Assembly: GCA_029204225.1 (NCBI GenBank) | Contig: MU831917.1 | Location: 32,964-96,963 of the forward strand | From: Diphasiastrum complanatum | Lineage: Eukaryota; Streptophyta; Lycopodiopsida; Lycopodiales; Lycopodiaceae | Direction of reading: 5' to 3' | Length of the DNA: 64,000 nt | Position numbers and translations under genes: made by a program | The notes under the pieces: model-generated | Told to the model about the DNA's origin: nothing | The model's input: the letters and a program-made list of their open reading frames with translations, nothing else | Database searches by the model: none | In this document: positions 55,827 to 64,000 of the stretch, piece after piece | Position numbering within the stretch: the stretch's first letter is position 1 | How the letters are laid out: each line of letters begins with the position of its first letter

Positions 55827-57050
55827 TTACAACACAAGATCCATGCAGCTGGAGACCAATATGTTGAGGATCGGCCTCCTCCTGACATCAGTCCAGCCAT
55901 CGGACATGATGCTGCAACCGTAAGTGGCCCAATGGCGACGTAGAGGCTCCATCTCTCTAGACAAGGACTCGACCCTATCCCTCAGCATGTGTGCGGACAA
56001 CCTTTGAACTAGGGACTCTCCAGCTAGGGCTGACAGACTGTGCAAGGCGGAAGGCCCTTCTGAAGGGCTCAGAGTCGGTGATGGCAAATGGAAGGTTCAG
56101 CTCATAAATCAGACTGGCCACGGCCTGTGTGGCCTCTCTGTCCATGTGCGGCTGATGCGCGCCGCGAATGCTCTGCTGCCTAAGAACTCTCCCAGCTGGG
56201 CGACGGGTAGCGAACCTCCAACATGGTGCACCAAACGTGACGGGAATGGATGATGACGCGACAGGCTGGGCACTAGTAGATGCATCGGCTGTAGACGTGG
56301 AATGGGGAGAGTGGGATGCACTGGCAGGGATGGCTGCAGCAGCATAAGTGGGGTGCACTAGTGGAGGGGGAACATCTGGCATGGGATACGAAAACTGCTG
56401 GCTAGGGAGGTCATCCGGATGGGAAGGGAGGGAGGAAGGGATCTCCTCAACATCCTGGAAGGCCTCATCACTGGCATCCTGGGCCTGCTCCTGATCGGGC
56501 TGTGGAGAGTCCATGAGAAAGTCGTAAACTGGGGGAGTGCGAGCAACAATAGGTGGTGGTGGAACCGCAGTGGCAACTGGCGGACGAGATGGGACGGGAT
56601 CTACCGGAATGGGTGCAGATGGGCGTGCGTGTGGCGGAACTGTCTGAGGGGGGTAGAGACAAAGGGACTGGACGAGGATGCACTCCCTCTCCTCATGCGT
56701 GCCAGCCAAGCAGGCAGCAACTCGGGGTCAACCACGTAAGGCGCGGTGCAAAACCGAAGAGCACCCTCCGAAATGGTGTTCTCCCCCGCCACAAGACGTG
56801 GCCCGTAGGTGTCCAGAAGTCGCTGCCTGACGGAAACGGACATGCTGGCACAGGGGGCAGCATTCAGTGTGCCACCATTTTTGGCGCGTGCGCCGAGTAG
56901 GTGGCCTTTAAGGTGAGTGAGGGTGGCACTGAACTCAACCAGGCAATATCGACAGTGCACGATCTTTGCACCGGACTTGTTAGACTTGTCGGGAACCCCC
57001 CTGACAATGTCCACCTCGCCCCACAGATCGGCAAGGTTGGAATGCACCAT
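55827..57050 (-). pseudogene. hAT transposase, N-terminal half (BED zinc finger plus DUF659)
   Basis: The minus strand from an ATG at about 57050 reads MVHSNLADLWGEVDIV, then the BED finger HCRYC...LTHLKGH (C-x2-C...H-x3-H), a Pro-rich linker, ASLIYELNLPFAITDSEPFR, then LRDRVESLSREMEPLRRHW and TYGCSIMSDGWTDVRRRPIL of the DUF659 domain, whose Asp in SDGWTD is the expected catalytic-region residue. Frames change near 56660 and 55984. The exon ends CMDLVL followed by GTAAGT at about 55825, a strong donor, but no downstream exon with the hAT dimerisation domain is found at lower coordinates. The element would be cut-and-paste, but this copy is broken. Confidence 0.8.
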
Positions 57051-57177
57051 TTCTGTAGAGGGAACTGGGGAAAAAAGGCAGAGATGATCGTGAGTGCGAT
57101 AGGAGGTGGAAAGCTGGAAAATCCACAACAATGGCCGAAGTAGCAGTAGCAGGGGCAGAAGCGATCTGTGCAACACA

Positions 57178-57302
57178 AATACAGTGTGATGGCGAGGAGT
57201 GTGCGGACAGCAGAGAGGGTGCAGACAGCAGGAAGAGGGCGCGGACAGCAGCGTGATGGGCAGGGAGAGAGATGAAGCGAGGGGGGGATTAGGGTTAAAA
57301 AA
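57178..57302 (-). other. 5' region of the hAT gene
   Basis: Short GCGGACAGCAG-type repeats (57204-57255: GTGCGGACAGCAGAGAGGGT then GTGCAGACAGCAGGAAG then GCGCGGACAGCAGC). No gene. Confidence 0.5.
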
Positions 57303-57343
57303 AAATATTAATATATTAAATACTAAAAAAAATATAAAATATT

Positions 57344-57456
57344 GTGGTACCGCGGATCAATATGGATCCGTGGTACCACACTGGATCCGCAGATCCTGGT
57401 ACCGCTGGTATGGTACCGCCGGTACGGTACCGCCCTCAGACCCGCAGTACCATTTT
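57344..57456. repeat. GGTACC-rich palindromic outer end (left arm)
   Basis: Seven or more GGTAC/GTACC words, including GGTACCGCCGGTACGGTACC. The same pattern closes the right arm at 62478-62550. Confidence 0.8.
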
Positions 57457-57596
57457 TAATAAAAAAAAATTTAAATATTTTTAATAATTTTTTTTTGCAT
57501 ATTAACTACCAAAAAAGGACAAAAAAGAAGTAAAAAAAAGGGGTTCTGGGTGTAAAAAAAGAGGGTACAGTACATGATGCAGGGGACTGGTGCAGT

Positions 57597-57770
57597 GGCA
57601 CATGGGCACTGCGGGTGAGCAATGGGAGACCAACACAGGGGGGTAGCATCACATGGGGGCAAGTACAGAGGCACATGGGCATTGTGGGTGAGCAGACCAT
57701 GGGCCCAATGGGAGACCAACACAGGGGGGGAGCATCACATGGGGGCAGGTACAGAGGCACATGGATGGAT
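57597..57770. repeat. Subterminal direct repeats (left arm)
   Basis: Two units of 73 and 86 bp and the start of a third, each with CACATGGGCAYTGYGGGTGA and GGGAGACCAACACAGG. The reverse complement of the same block is at about 62155-62335. Confidence 0.8.
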
Positions 57771-57803
57771 GATGGGGATCCACATGGCCGATCAGGCTGT
57801 GGG

Positions 57804-57811
57804 GATAAATA
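57804..57811 (+). promoter_or_regulatory. TATA-like box of the small ORF (left arm)
   Basis: GATAAATA, about 190 bp before the ATG at 58002. It is conserved in the right arm (complement at 62108-62115). Confidence 0.5.
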
Positions 57812-58001
57812 GGCACTCACAATGCCATTGTGGTCGGCATTTTCAGAGGCTGTGAGAGAGCTAGTGATAGACAGTGAGAGAGCAAGCGAGAGCCGGTGAC
57901 AGGCTGTGAGAACAGGCTGTGAGAGACAGGTTGTTTGAGACACAGGGTGCTGTGAGAGGGTGTTCAAGGACTAGGGTGCTGTGAGAAGAAGGTCGATCGA
58001 G

Positions 58002-58349
58002 ATGGCAGAGCACATACCATCGAAGGCCGAGGGTGAAGCTAGGAGGAAGCTTGAGGAAGATATCCGAAGGCACAACGAGAGACATCGGAAGCAAGAGGCA
58101 GATATCCGAGAGATGCTGCGACAGACTCGGCAGAGAAATCCGGAACCGGAGCCACCCGCCCCCGCTTTGGAGCTAGATCTGGATGAGCAGATCGGAATGA
58201 ATTTCACACGACGGCAGCTCATCATGGTCAGGGAAAGGGCGGCTAGACACCTGGCTAACCAGGAGGCAGCTCAGGCTAACCGGGAGGCAGGACAAGAGCG
58301 ACAACACAATGCACCAGACGAGGGCGAGGAGTCGGTGGAGGATCAGTGA
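58002..58349 (+). CDS. Small coiled-coil protein of the inverted-repeat element, copy 1
   Basis: 115 residues from ATG 58002, chosen because the upstream Met at 57981 has no equivalent context in copy 2. Residues 10-45 form a strongly charged coiled coil (KLEEDIRRHNERHRKQEADI), followed by a Pro/Glu hinge (PEPEPPAP), ELDLDEQIG and NFTRRQLIMVRERAARHLAN, with an acidic end (DEGEESVEDQ). Identical except for a few residues and a six-codon indel to copy 2 at 61557-61922. I do not recognise the family. A nucleic-acid or protein-binding accessory role is only a guess. Confidence 0.55.
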   Translation: MAEHIPSKAEGEARRKLEEDIRRHNERHRKQEADIREMLRQTRQRNPEPEPPAPALELDLDEQIGMNFTRRQLIMVRERAARHLANQEAAQANREAGQERQHNAPDEGEESVEDQ

Positions 58350-58876
58350 GGGATGTTTAGAATAGATAAGGTCCAGTCGTATGTGGCGGACTATTGCTAT
58401 GTAGTTTTCGGCAGTTTTATGGTGCAGCAAATAACTAGATGGCTGCTTAAAAAAGTGACAGTATATGTGATGTTATCTTGATACAACGGTTGAATATATA
58501 CATAGTTGTTTTTTGTGCAACGCGAGCCTGGTCATGTAAGATGCAATCTCTGTAATTTTTTTAAATGCAGATGTATTACACGTGTTTATGAAATGTCGTT
58601 TGGGTGTAGGGGTGATTGCTGTGCTCATGATGTAGGTGCATATATGTGAAGCTAGCATTCACTTCAAACGAAATTAAATGAAAATAGGATTCACACACGC
58701 ACATAGAATTCGACATAAAATTGAAAATAAAGCATCACATGTACAGAGCGACATACGCACAATGTGCAGCAAATAATGTAGGCCAAACACTGTATATAAT
58801 GTGAAAAATCATCTGAGTACAATGGTAGACCGTCTGCTAGAGACAAACTACTGAAACTAAAACAACAGAGACACAA

Positions 58877-59402
58877 TCAATGCTCTGGCTCTGACTCAGA
58901 CGAATGCTCTGAAGACAACTCAGGGCCCCGAGCTGACTCTCGCAGCCGATATCTCTGCCTGTCTGGAACTGGCATGGGCTGTGTATCCAAGGGGGAAGAC
59001 TCGTCATCCTCATCCTCCCAATCAGCCTCCGCATCAGCCCCCAAGCAGGCCAAACCAACAACACCTGCTCCAACTGGCTGTGATACTGCACCTCTACCTG
59101 TACCTGGAGCCCTGTGTGGTCGTCCTCTCCTCCCTGGCAGTTTCTGTGCCTTGCCTTTCTTGTTCGGTGCACCCTTGGGCCTTCTTGGTCTCTTGCGGAC
59201 AAGAGGAGTTGTCAATGCCTCGTCACCCCCATGCAAATCACCTGGCTGGCTAGGCTGGGCCCAAGCTGAGGCCGGCTGGGATAGGGAAGCAAAAGAGGGA
59301 ACTCCGTGTGCACCTGAGCGAGGAGGATGAGCTCGTGGAGTGTGTGCCCGTGGGGCTGCTGCAGATGGAGGAACTGGCTGTGCAGGAGGCGAGTACAGTG
59401 GC
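58877..59402 (-). pseudogene. AT-hook C-terminal tail of transposase-like protein, left copy
   Basis: Minus-strand ORF ending at 58877. Pro/Ala-rich start (APRAHTPRAHPPRSGAHG), basic AT-hook-like KRPRRPKGAPNKKGKAQ (the right copy has the canonical KRPGRPKG), then ADWEDEDDESS and RQRYRLRESARGPE, ending HSSESEPEH. The arm ends at about 59402, so the upstream part of the protein is absent. Confidence 0.6.
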
Positions 59403-60510
59403 CTTGCAGACAAAGATATCAGATTTGGAGCGCCAGGTTGACTTCCCTACGGACAGCACCCATCCCATGCCTGCAGATGACCTGGGCACACAGTTGATGG
59501 CAGAGAGAGAGGGAGCTTGCCGAGATGAGAGAGAGAGAGAGCTTGGGCTTGAGCACAGAGAGCCCCCATTGTATGAGGCAGATGAGCCAGCGTCAGAGGA
59601 TGAGCATGATGAGGATGAGCCCATTCGGGTTGTGTTTGCCAGATCAGAAAGGGATGAGGCAGATGATACAGGTGCAGGGCACACGCGACGGGCAGGGGTC
59701 ACACAGGTGCATCACATGGCAGAGGTGGGACACATGGCACAGGTTATACCGGCAGACAGGCAGGGCACACAGGGGGGGGCAGTGGCATACCTACCTATGT
59801 CGACATGATGGAGGAGGCTCTTGATAGAGGGCAGAGTGGTTCAGATGCCGGTCTCGCAGATGTTTGGATGCATGCAGCACAGAGTCATGGCCGTTACTAC
59901 GACAGCACACCAGAGGAGGCACCTGATGACTTTCATTGCACAGATTGGGAGGCCATGCAGGGTCTACAGGGTGCACATGATGGGGCACGGGACGAGGCCT
60001 GGGTTGATTCAGGGGTTGGTGCACAGGATGATTCAGAGGTTGGTGCACAGGATTATTTAGAGGCTGGTGCACAGGATGAGTCCCAGAGCCCAGAGCATTT
60101 GTATTCGGATGCCCAGCTGGCCAACTTGGTTGCCACATTGGATTCAGAGGCCCAGCAGATGCCGAGTGTCAAGGCGCCCCCATCATCTCTTGCCAGCATG
60201 CCATACACAGTCCCAGCCAAAGCAGCCGCATGAGGTGCCTACAGTTCCTCCAGCTCCTCAGAGGGTGTATGTGCGTCACAGCTCCTCCAGTGCCACCGAT
60301 GCCATTTAGGCCTGCAGCCCCTCCATCGCCGTCCACTTCTGCAGCACCAGGTCTCCATGGCAGGCCACCATTTGTGCCCAGGTTTTCTCTTGTAGCGCCC
60401 ACATCCACAGTGGCTCCTCCAGTGGCAGCATCCACGTCACATCCTCCTCCTTTGGCAGCACCCAGGATGTACCAGTACCGGCCACCACAGCGCCCCTTTC
60501 AGTACATATC
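59403..60510 (+). pseudogene. Spacer: upstream part of the same transposase-like C-terminus (plus), frameshifted
   Basis: Protein-like in three successive frames leading into the right-arm tail: acidic DEPASEDEHDEDEPIRVV, then after a G8 run at about 59769 PTYVDMMEEALDRGQSG and HCTDWEAMQGLQGAHDGARD, then MPFRPAAPPSPSTSAAP. Tandem GGTTGGTGCACAGGATGATT units at 60010-60080. The acidic region after KISDLERQVDFPTDST could be what follows a hAT dimerisation domain, but that domain itself is not present. Confidence 0.45.
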
Positions 60511-61033
60511 GCCACTGTACTCGCCTCCTGCACAGCCAGTTCCTCCACCTACAGCAGCCCCACGGGCACACACTCCACGAGCTCATCCTCCTCGCTCAGG
60601 TGCACAGGGAGTTCCCTCTTTTGCTTCCCTATCCCAGTCGGCCTCAGCTTGGGCCCAGCCTAGCCAGCCAGGTGATTTGCATGGGGGTGACGAGGCATTG
60701 ACAGCTCCTCTTGTCCGCAAGAGACCAGGAAGGCCCAAGGGTGCACCGAACAAGAAAGGCAAGGCACAGAAACTGCCAGGGAGGAGAGAACGACCACGCA
60801 GGGCTCCAGGTATAGGTGGTGCAGTATCACAGCCAGTTGGAGCAGGTGTTGTTGGTTTGGCCTGCTTGGGGGCTGATGCGGAGGCTGATTGGGAGGATGA
60901 GGATGACGAGTCTTCCCCCTCGGATACACAGCCCATGCCAGTTCCAGACAGGCAGAGATATCGGCTGCGAGAGTCAGCTCGGAGCCCTGAGTTGTCTCCA
61001 GAGCATTCGTCTGAGTCAGAGCCAGAGCATTGA
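60511..61033 (+). pseudogene. AT-hook C-terminal tail of transposase-like protein, right copy
   Basis: Plus-strand counterpart of 58877-59402, with the canonical AT-hook KRPGRPKGAPNKKGKAQ, ADWEDEDDESS and HSSESEPEH ending at the stop at 61033. AT-hooks bind the minor groove of A/T-rich DNA, plausible for the A/T-rich element ends. It continues upstream in frame to about 60230. Confidence 0.6.
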
Positions 61034-61556
61034 TTGTGGCTCTGTTGTTTTAGTTTCAGTTTGTCTAGCAGACGGTCTACCATTGTACTCAGATGATTTT
61101 TCACATTATATACAATGTTTGGCCTACATGATTTGCTGCACATTGTGCGTATGTCGCTCTGTACATGTGATGCTTTATTTTCAATTTTATGTCGAATTCT
61201 ATGTGCGTGTGTGAATCCTATTTTCATTTAATTTCGTTTGAAGTGAATGCTAGCTTCACATATATGCACCTACATCATGAGCAAAGCAATCACCCCTACA
61301 CCCCAAACGACATTTCATAAACACATGTAATACATCTGCATTTAAAAAAATTACAGAGATTGCATCATACATGACCAGGCTCGCGTTGCACAAAAAACAA
61401 CTATGTATATATTCAACCGTTGTATCAAGATAACATCACATATACTGTCACTTTTTTAAGCAGCCATCTAGTTATTTGCTGCACCATAAAACTGCCGAAA
61501 ACTACATAGCAATAGTCCGCCACATACGGCTGGACCTTATCTATTCTAAACATCCC

Positions 61557-61922
61557 TCACTGATCCTCCACCGACTCCTCGCCCTCGTCTGGTGCATTGT
61601 TTTGTCGCTCTTGCTCTGCCTCCCGGTTAGCCTGAGCTGCCTCCTGGTTAGCCCGACGTCTGGCCGCCCTTTCCCTGACCATGATGAGCTGCCGTCGTGT
61701 GAAATTCATTCCGATCTGCTCATCTAGATCCAGCTCGACAGCAGGGACAGGATCCACAGCGGGGGCGGGTGGCTCCGGTTCCGGATTTCTCTGCCGAGTC
61801 TGTCGCAGCATCTCTCGGATATCTGCCTCTTGCTTCCGATGTCTCTCGTTGTGCCTTCGGATATCTTCCTCAAGCTTCCTCCTAGCTTCACCCTCGGCCT
61901 TCGATGGTATGTGCTCTGCCAT
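61557..61922 (-). CDS. Small coiled-coil protein of the inverted-repeat element, copy 2
   Basis: 121 residues from ATG at 61922 to the stop at 61557. Compared with copy 1 it carries six extra codons (VDPVPA) in the Pro hinge, in frame, plus a few substitutions (for example RRAN against HLAN, EQERQNN against GQERQHN). Both frames are open. Same TATA box and 5' untranslated sequence rich in CTCTCACAGC words. Confidence 0.55.
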   Translation of the reverse strand: MAEHIPSKAEGEARRKLEEDIRRHNERHRKQEADIREMLRQTRQRNPEPEPPAPAVDPVPAVELDLDEQIGMNFTRRQLIMVRERAARRRANQEAAQANREAEQERQNNAPDEGEESVEDQ

Positions 61923-62107
61923 CTCGATCGATCTCACAGCACCCTAGTCCTTGAACACCCTCTCACAGCACCCTGTGTCTCAAACAACCTGTCTCTCACA
62001 GCCTGTTCTCACAGCCTGTCACCGGCTCTCGCTTGCTCTCTCACTGTCTATCACTAGCTCTCTCACAGCCTCTGAAAATGCCGACCACAATGGCATTGTG
62101 AGTGCCT

Positions 62108-62115
62108 ATTTATCC
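62108..62115 (-). promoter_or_regulatory. TATA-like box of the small ORF (right arm)
   Basis: Complement of GATAAATA, the same position relative to the ORF as in the left arm. Confidence 0.5.
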
Positions 62116-62477
62116 CCACAGCCTGATCGGCCATGTGGATCCCCATCATCCATCCATGTGCCTTTGTACCTGCTACCATGTGATTGTCCCCCCTGTGTTG
62201 GTCTCCCATTGGGCCCATGGTCTGCTCACCCACAATGCCCATGTGCCTCTGTACTTGCCCCCATGTGATGCTACCCCCCTGTGTTGGTCTCCCATTGGCC
62301 CCTCGGTCTGCTCACTCGCAACGCCCATGTGCCACTGCAACAGTCCCTTGCATCATGTATTGTACGCTCTTTTTTTACACCCGGAACCCCTTTTTTTTAC
62401 TTTTTGTCCTTTTTTGGTAGTTAATATGAAAAAAAAAAATTATTAAAATATATTAAAAAATAAGAAAAATATTAAAA

Positions 62478-62550
62478 ATGGTACCGCCCTGGTACCGCGG
62501 ATCCCAGGGCGGTACCGTACCGGCGGTACCATGCCAGCGGTACCACAAGG
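62478..62550. repeat. GGTACC-rich palindromic outer end (right arm)
   Basis: GGTACCGCCCTGGTACCGCG, then GGCGGTACCGTACCGGCGG and CAGCGGTACCAC, the inverted counterpart of 57344-57456. Confidence 0.8.
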
Positions 62551-62555
62551 TACTA

Positions 62556-62556
<1 letters not shown>

Positions 62557-62601
<45 letters not shown>
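62557..62601. repeat. (TA)n microsatellite
   Basis: About 22 uninterrupted TA units directly outside the right arm. Confidence 0.95.
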
Positions 62602-62602
<1 letters not shown>

Positions 62603-62603
<1 letters not shown>

Positions 62604-62895
62604 AAGGAAGCGGATGGCGGACGCGGACGCGCGTCCGGGCGCGTCCGGTTTTTTTTTTTGTTTAATTCTTTTTTTAAAAAAATTTAAAAAATTTTTTTAA
62701 AAAAAAATGGCGTCCGGACGCGTCCAAACCCCCGGACGCATGTGTGGGGTCGAACGCGTCCGAATGCGGGCAATCCGGCCCAGACCCTCATCCCTGATAT
62801 TATATATATAAGGAAGCGGATGGCAAACGCGGATGCGCGTCCGCATCCACGTCCGCGTCCGGATGCGCCAGGGGTGCATCCGCGTCCGTTTATTT
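62603..62895. repeat. GC-rich CGGACGCG repeat with duplicated GGAAGCGGATGGC ends
   Basis: AAGGAAGCGGATGGC occurs at about 62605 and 62811, each followed by dense CGGACGCG/CGCGTCCG words and a poly-A/T or A-rich stretch. Mutually complementary words could form hairpins. Likely two copies of a small non-autonomous element. ORFs here are repeat artefacts. Confidence 0.6.
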
Positions 62896-64000
62896 TCAAA
62901 AAAAAAATTTCAAAGAAAAAAAAAATACAGGCACCTGCCTACACTGTCCCCCATCCTAAAAGCTAAATAAAAGCAATTTATGGCCCCTGTTTTTCCCCCG
63001 GAATCAATCAGAGGGTGTTTGGGACCCACCTGCCCCCTCCTGTTAAAAAATAGAAAAACGTTACCAAAAAAATTTGCAAGAAAATTTGCAATAGACCTAA
63101 TCATTGGGCCATGCCTTTCATAACTGAGATATTACTAAACAACTATGGCTAGTGAGCAGTTCATAAATTATTATGAACCTTCATTGGGAACTAAGCTCCA
63201 AAAAAGCGGCAAAGAAAGATCTGAGAGTGGTTTCGAGTGAAGATGATGGTTTGTATGGCAAACATATTACTGGTTTAGGGTTTAGGGTGCATCAGTGACT
63301 GTCTCAAAGAAGTGAATGCTCGCTAGAGGATCGGGGAGAGGTGAACGCTCACCAGAAGAGTGACAAGCTCTCAAGAGCAGAAGTCTCTCGGGGAAATTAG
63401 GGCTCACCAGAAGAGTGACAAGCTATACACTATTGTGACTCGGTTGATGAGATCGGTTTCTTCCCGGATGAACTTCAACATCTTACTAATTGGTTATGGC
63501 ACTACTTCAACACGCTACAATACGATGTCGAAATTTGGCGTACCAGCACGGGGGCTCCGAAACATCTCCCAGTTTTCAGGTCCCGACCGGACAAAGTGTC
63601 CCTTAAGCCCTGTTTAACGTCGAACTTCGGACGGATGTTGCGGGCCGACCGTCAGTCGTTTCCTCGTCCTGTTTGTTCCCACAGGTTCATATCGAGGTTG
63701 TCCACTGGCCGAAACAGACGACACCCGAAACGGATCCTGTTTGGAGAAACAGGGCCATCGGACGGAGAGTTGCAAAACTAGTCCATTTCGCTTGACCTAA
63801 TTGCGCTTCTCTCCAGTCAAAGGGCCATTTTGATCGAACGATACCCGAATCAAGCCAGGCTCGATCCCTTGGGTTCGTATCGGGATCACAAACCTGTGGA
63901 CTATGTTCCCGGACCATTGATGCATTTTACACAATACCATGGCCTATGTGATGAGATAGATTTAGGGTTTGGGGTGGTACAACGTCACGTGGGCAACTAG
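62896..64000. other. Non-coding window end
   Basis: Nothing coding. GCTCACCAGAAGAGTGACAA is directly repeated at about 63348 and 63402. TTTAGGGTTTAGGG occurs at about 63275-63288. A block at 63700-63835 resembles the tandem repeat at 11.8-12.4 kb. A CACGTG G-box word occurs at 63986-63991 with no gene attached. Confidence 0.5.

Larger units (their letters stand above)
57303..62560. mobile_element. Large inverted-repeat element, about 2.1-kb arms, two-ORF hAT-like ends
   Basis: 57303-59402 recurs in inverted orientation as 60511-62560, with a spacer of about 1.1 kb. Both arms run from GGTACC-rich outer ends, through a direct-repeat block, a TATA box and a small ORF, to a convergent ORF encoding an AT-hook tail. 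Similarity is very high by eye throughout, including non-coding DNA. It can be read as two 3' halves of one transposon joined head to head, or a foldback element. The nearby hAT N-terminus at 55.8-57.1 kb may belong to the same family, since it starts beside the left GGTACC end. That link is an inference. Confidence 0.8.

Noticed and set aside
58974-59330. Antisense ORFs in the inverted-repeat arms (also 60583-61227, 57506-57967, 61951-62446)
   Set aside because: They are shadows of the AT-hook and small coiled-coil ORFs or of GC-rich direct repeats. Their translations have no conserved features.
62684-62899. GC-rich ORFs with Arg/Gly runs
   Set aside because: Repeat-derived translations of CGGACGCG words. 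They run into poly-A/T tracts.

Overview
The window is nuclear DNA of a land plant, most likely a seed plant with a large, repeat-rich genome. The evidence is plant-type Ty3/Gypsy and Ty1/Copia retrotransposons, CACTA and hAT transposases, and one plant R2R3-MYB transcription factor exon. I cannot name the species. There are no bacterial, organellar, rRNA, tRNA or CRISPR features. The only convincing host gene is the MYB exon at 52.2-53.3 kb (minus). Almost everything else is layered, mostly decayed transposable elements.

Layout. 0-8.7 kb: a large Gypsy element on the minus strand (leader with a 24-25 bp minisatellite, gag, protease, RT, RNase H, integrase, then a second minisatellite spacer and the start of a further ORF). 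8.76-10.2 kb: a plus-strand ORF of an unrecognised family. 10.2-13.3 kb: non-coding, with a CACTA-like end and a diverged tandem repeat. 13.29-20.18 kb: a Gypsy-type element with both LTRs, a gag and an additional ORF but no pol, inserted into a DUF7869-like transposase relic. 20.9-22.7 kb: Copia gag and LTR (minus). 22.9-26.4 kb: a CACTA/TNP2-type transposase relic with a SET-domain-like ORF inside it. 26.4-28 kb: a Copia 3' end with a solo LTR of the 13-20 kb family. 28.0-33.4 kb: the minus-strand pol and additional ORF of that same Gypsy family. 33.4-36.5 kb: two head-to-head Copia ends. 36.5-38.9 kb: a fourth LTR plus leader and gag start. 38.9-43.9 kb: a long Copia relic (minus). 44.0-46.5 kb: a broken, intron-containing transposase-like gene whose non-coding parts are full of the hexamer GGTACT. 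47-48.9 kb: an internally deleted Copia. 49-52 kb: degenerate Q-rich relic, microsatellite, a perfect 38-bp hairpin and a tandem duplication. 52.2-53.3 kb: MYB. 55.8-57.2 kb: N-terminal half of a hAT transposase. 57.3-62.6 kb: a large inverted repeat with about 2.1-kb arms, each carrying a conserved small ORF and the AT-hook tail of a transposase-like protein. 62.6-64 kb: simple and GC-rich repeats.

How the pieces fit. Putting the 13-20 kb and 28-33 kb copies together suggests one Gypsy family with the order LTR, leader, gag, pol, spacer, additional ORF, PPT, LTR. The additional ORF would encode a protein of about 1,000 residues with a coiled-coil middle. Its N-terminal domain resembles the separate ORF at 8.76 kb. 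Comparing copies, most in-frame stops arise from CAG to TAG or CGA to TGA changes, as expected for methylated, silenced elements. The most novel candidates are this additional-ORF family, the transposase-like gene with GGTACT-filled introns, the SET-like ORF inside a CACTA relic, and the two-ORF inverted-repeat element at 57-62 kb.
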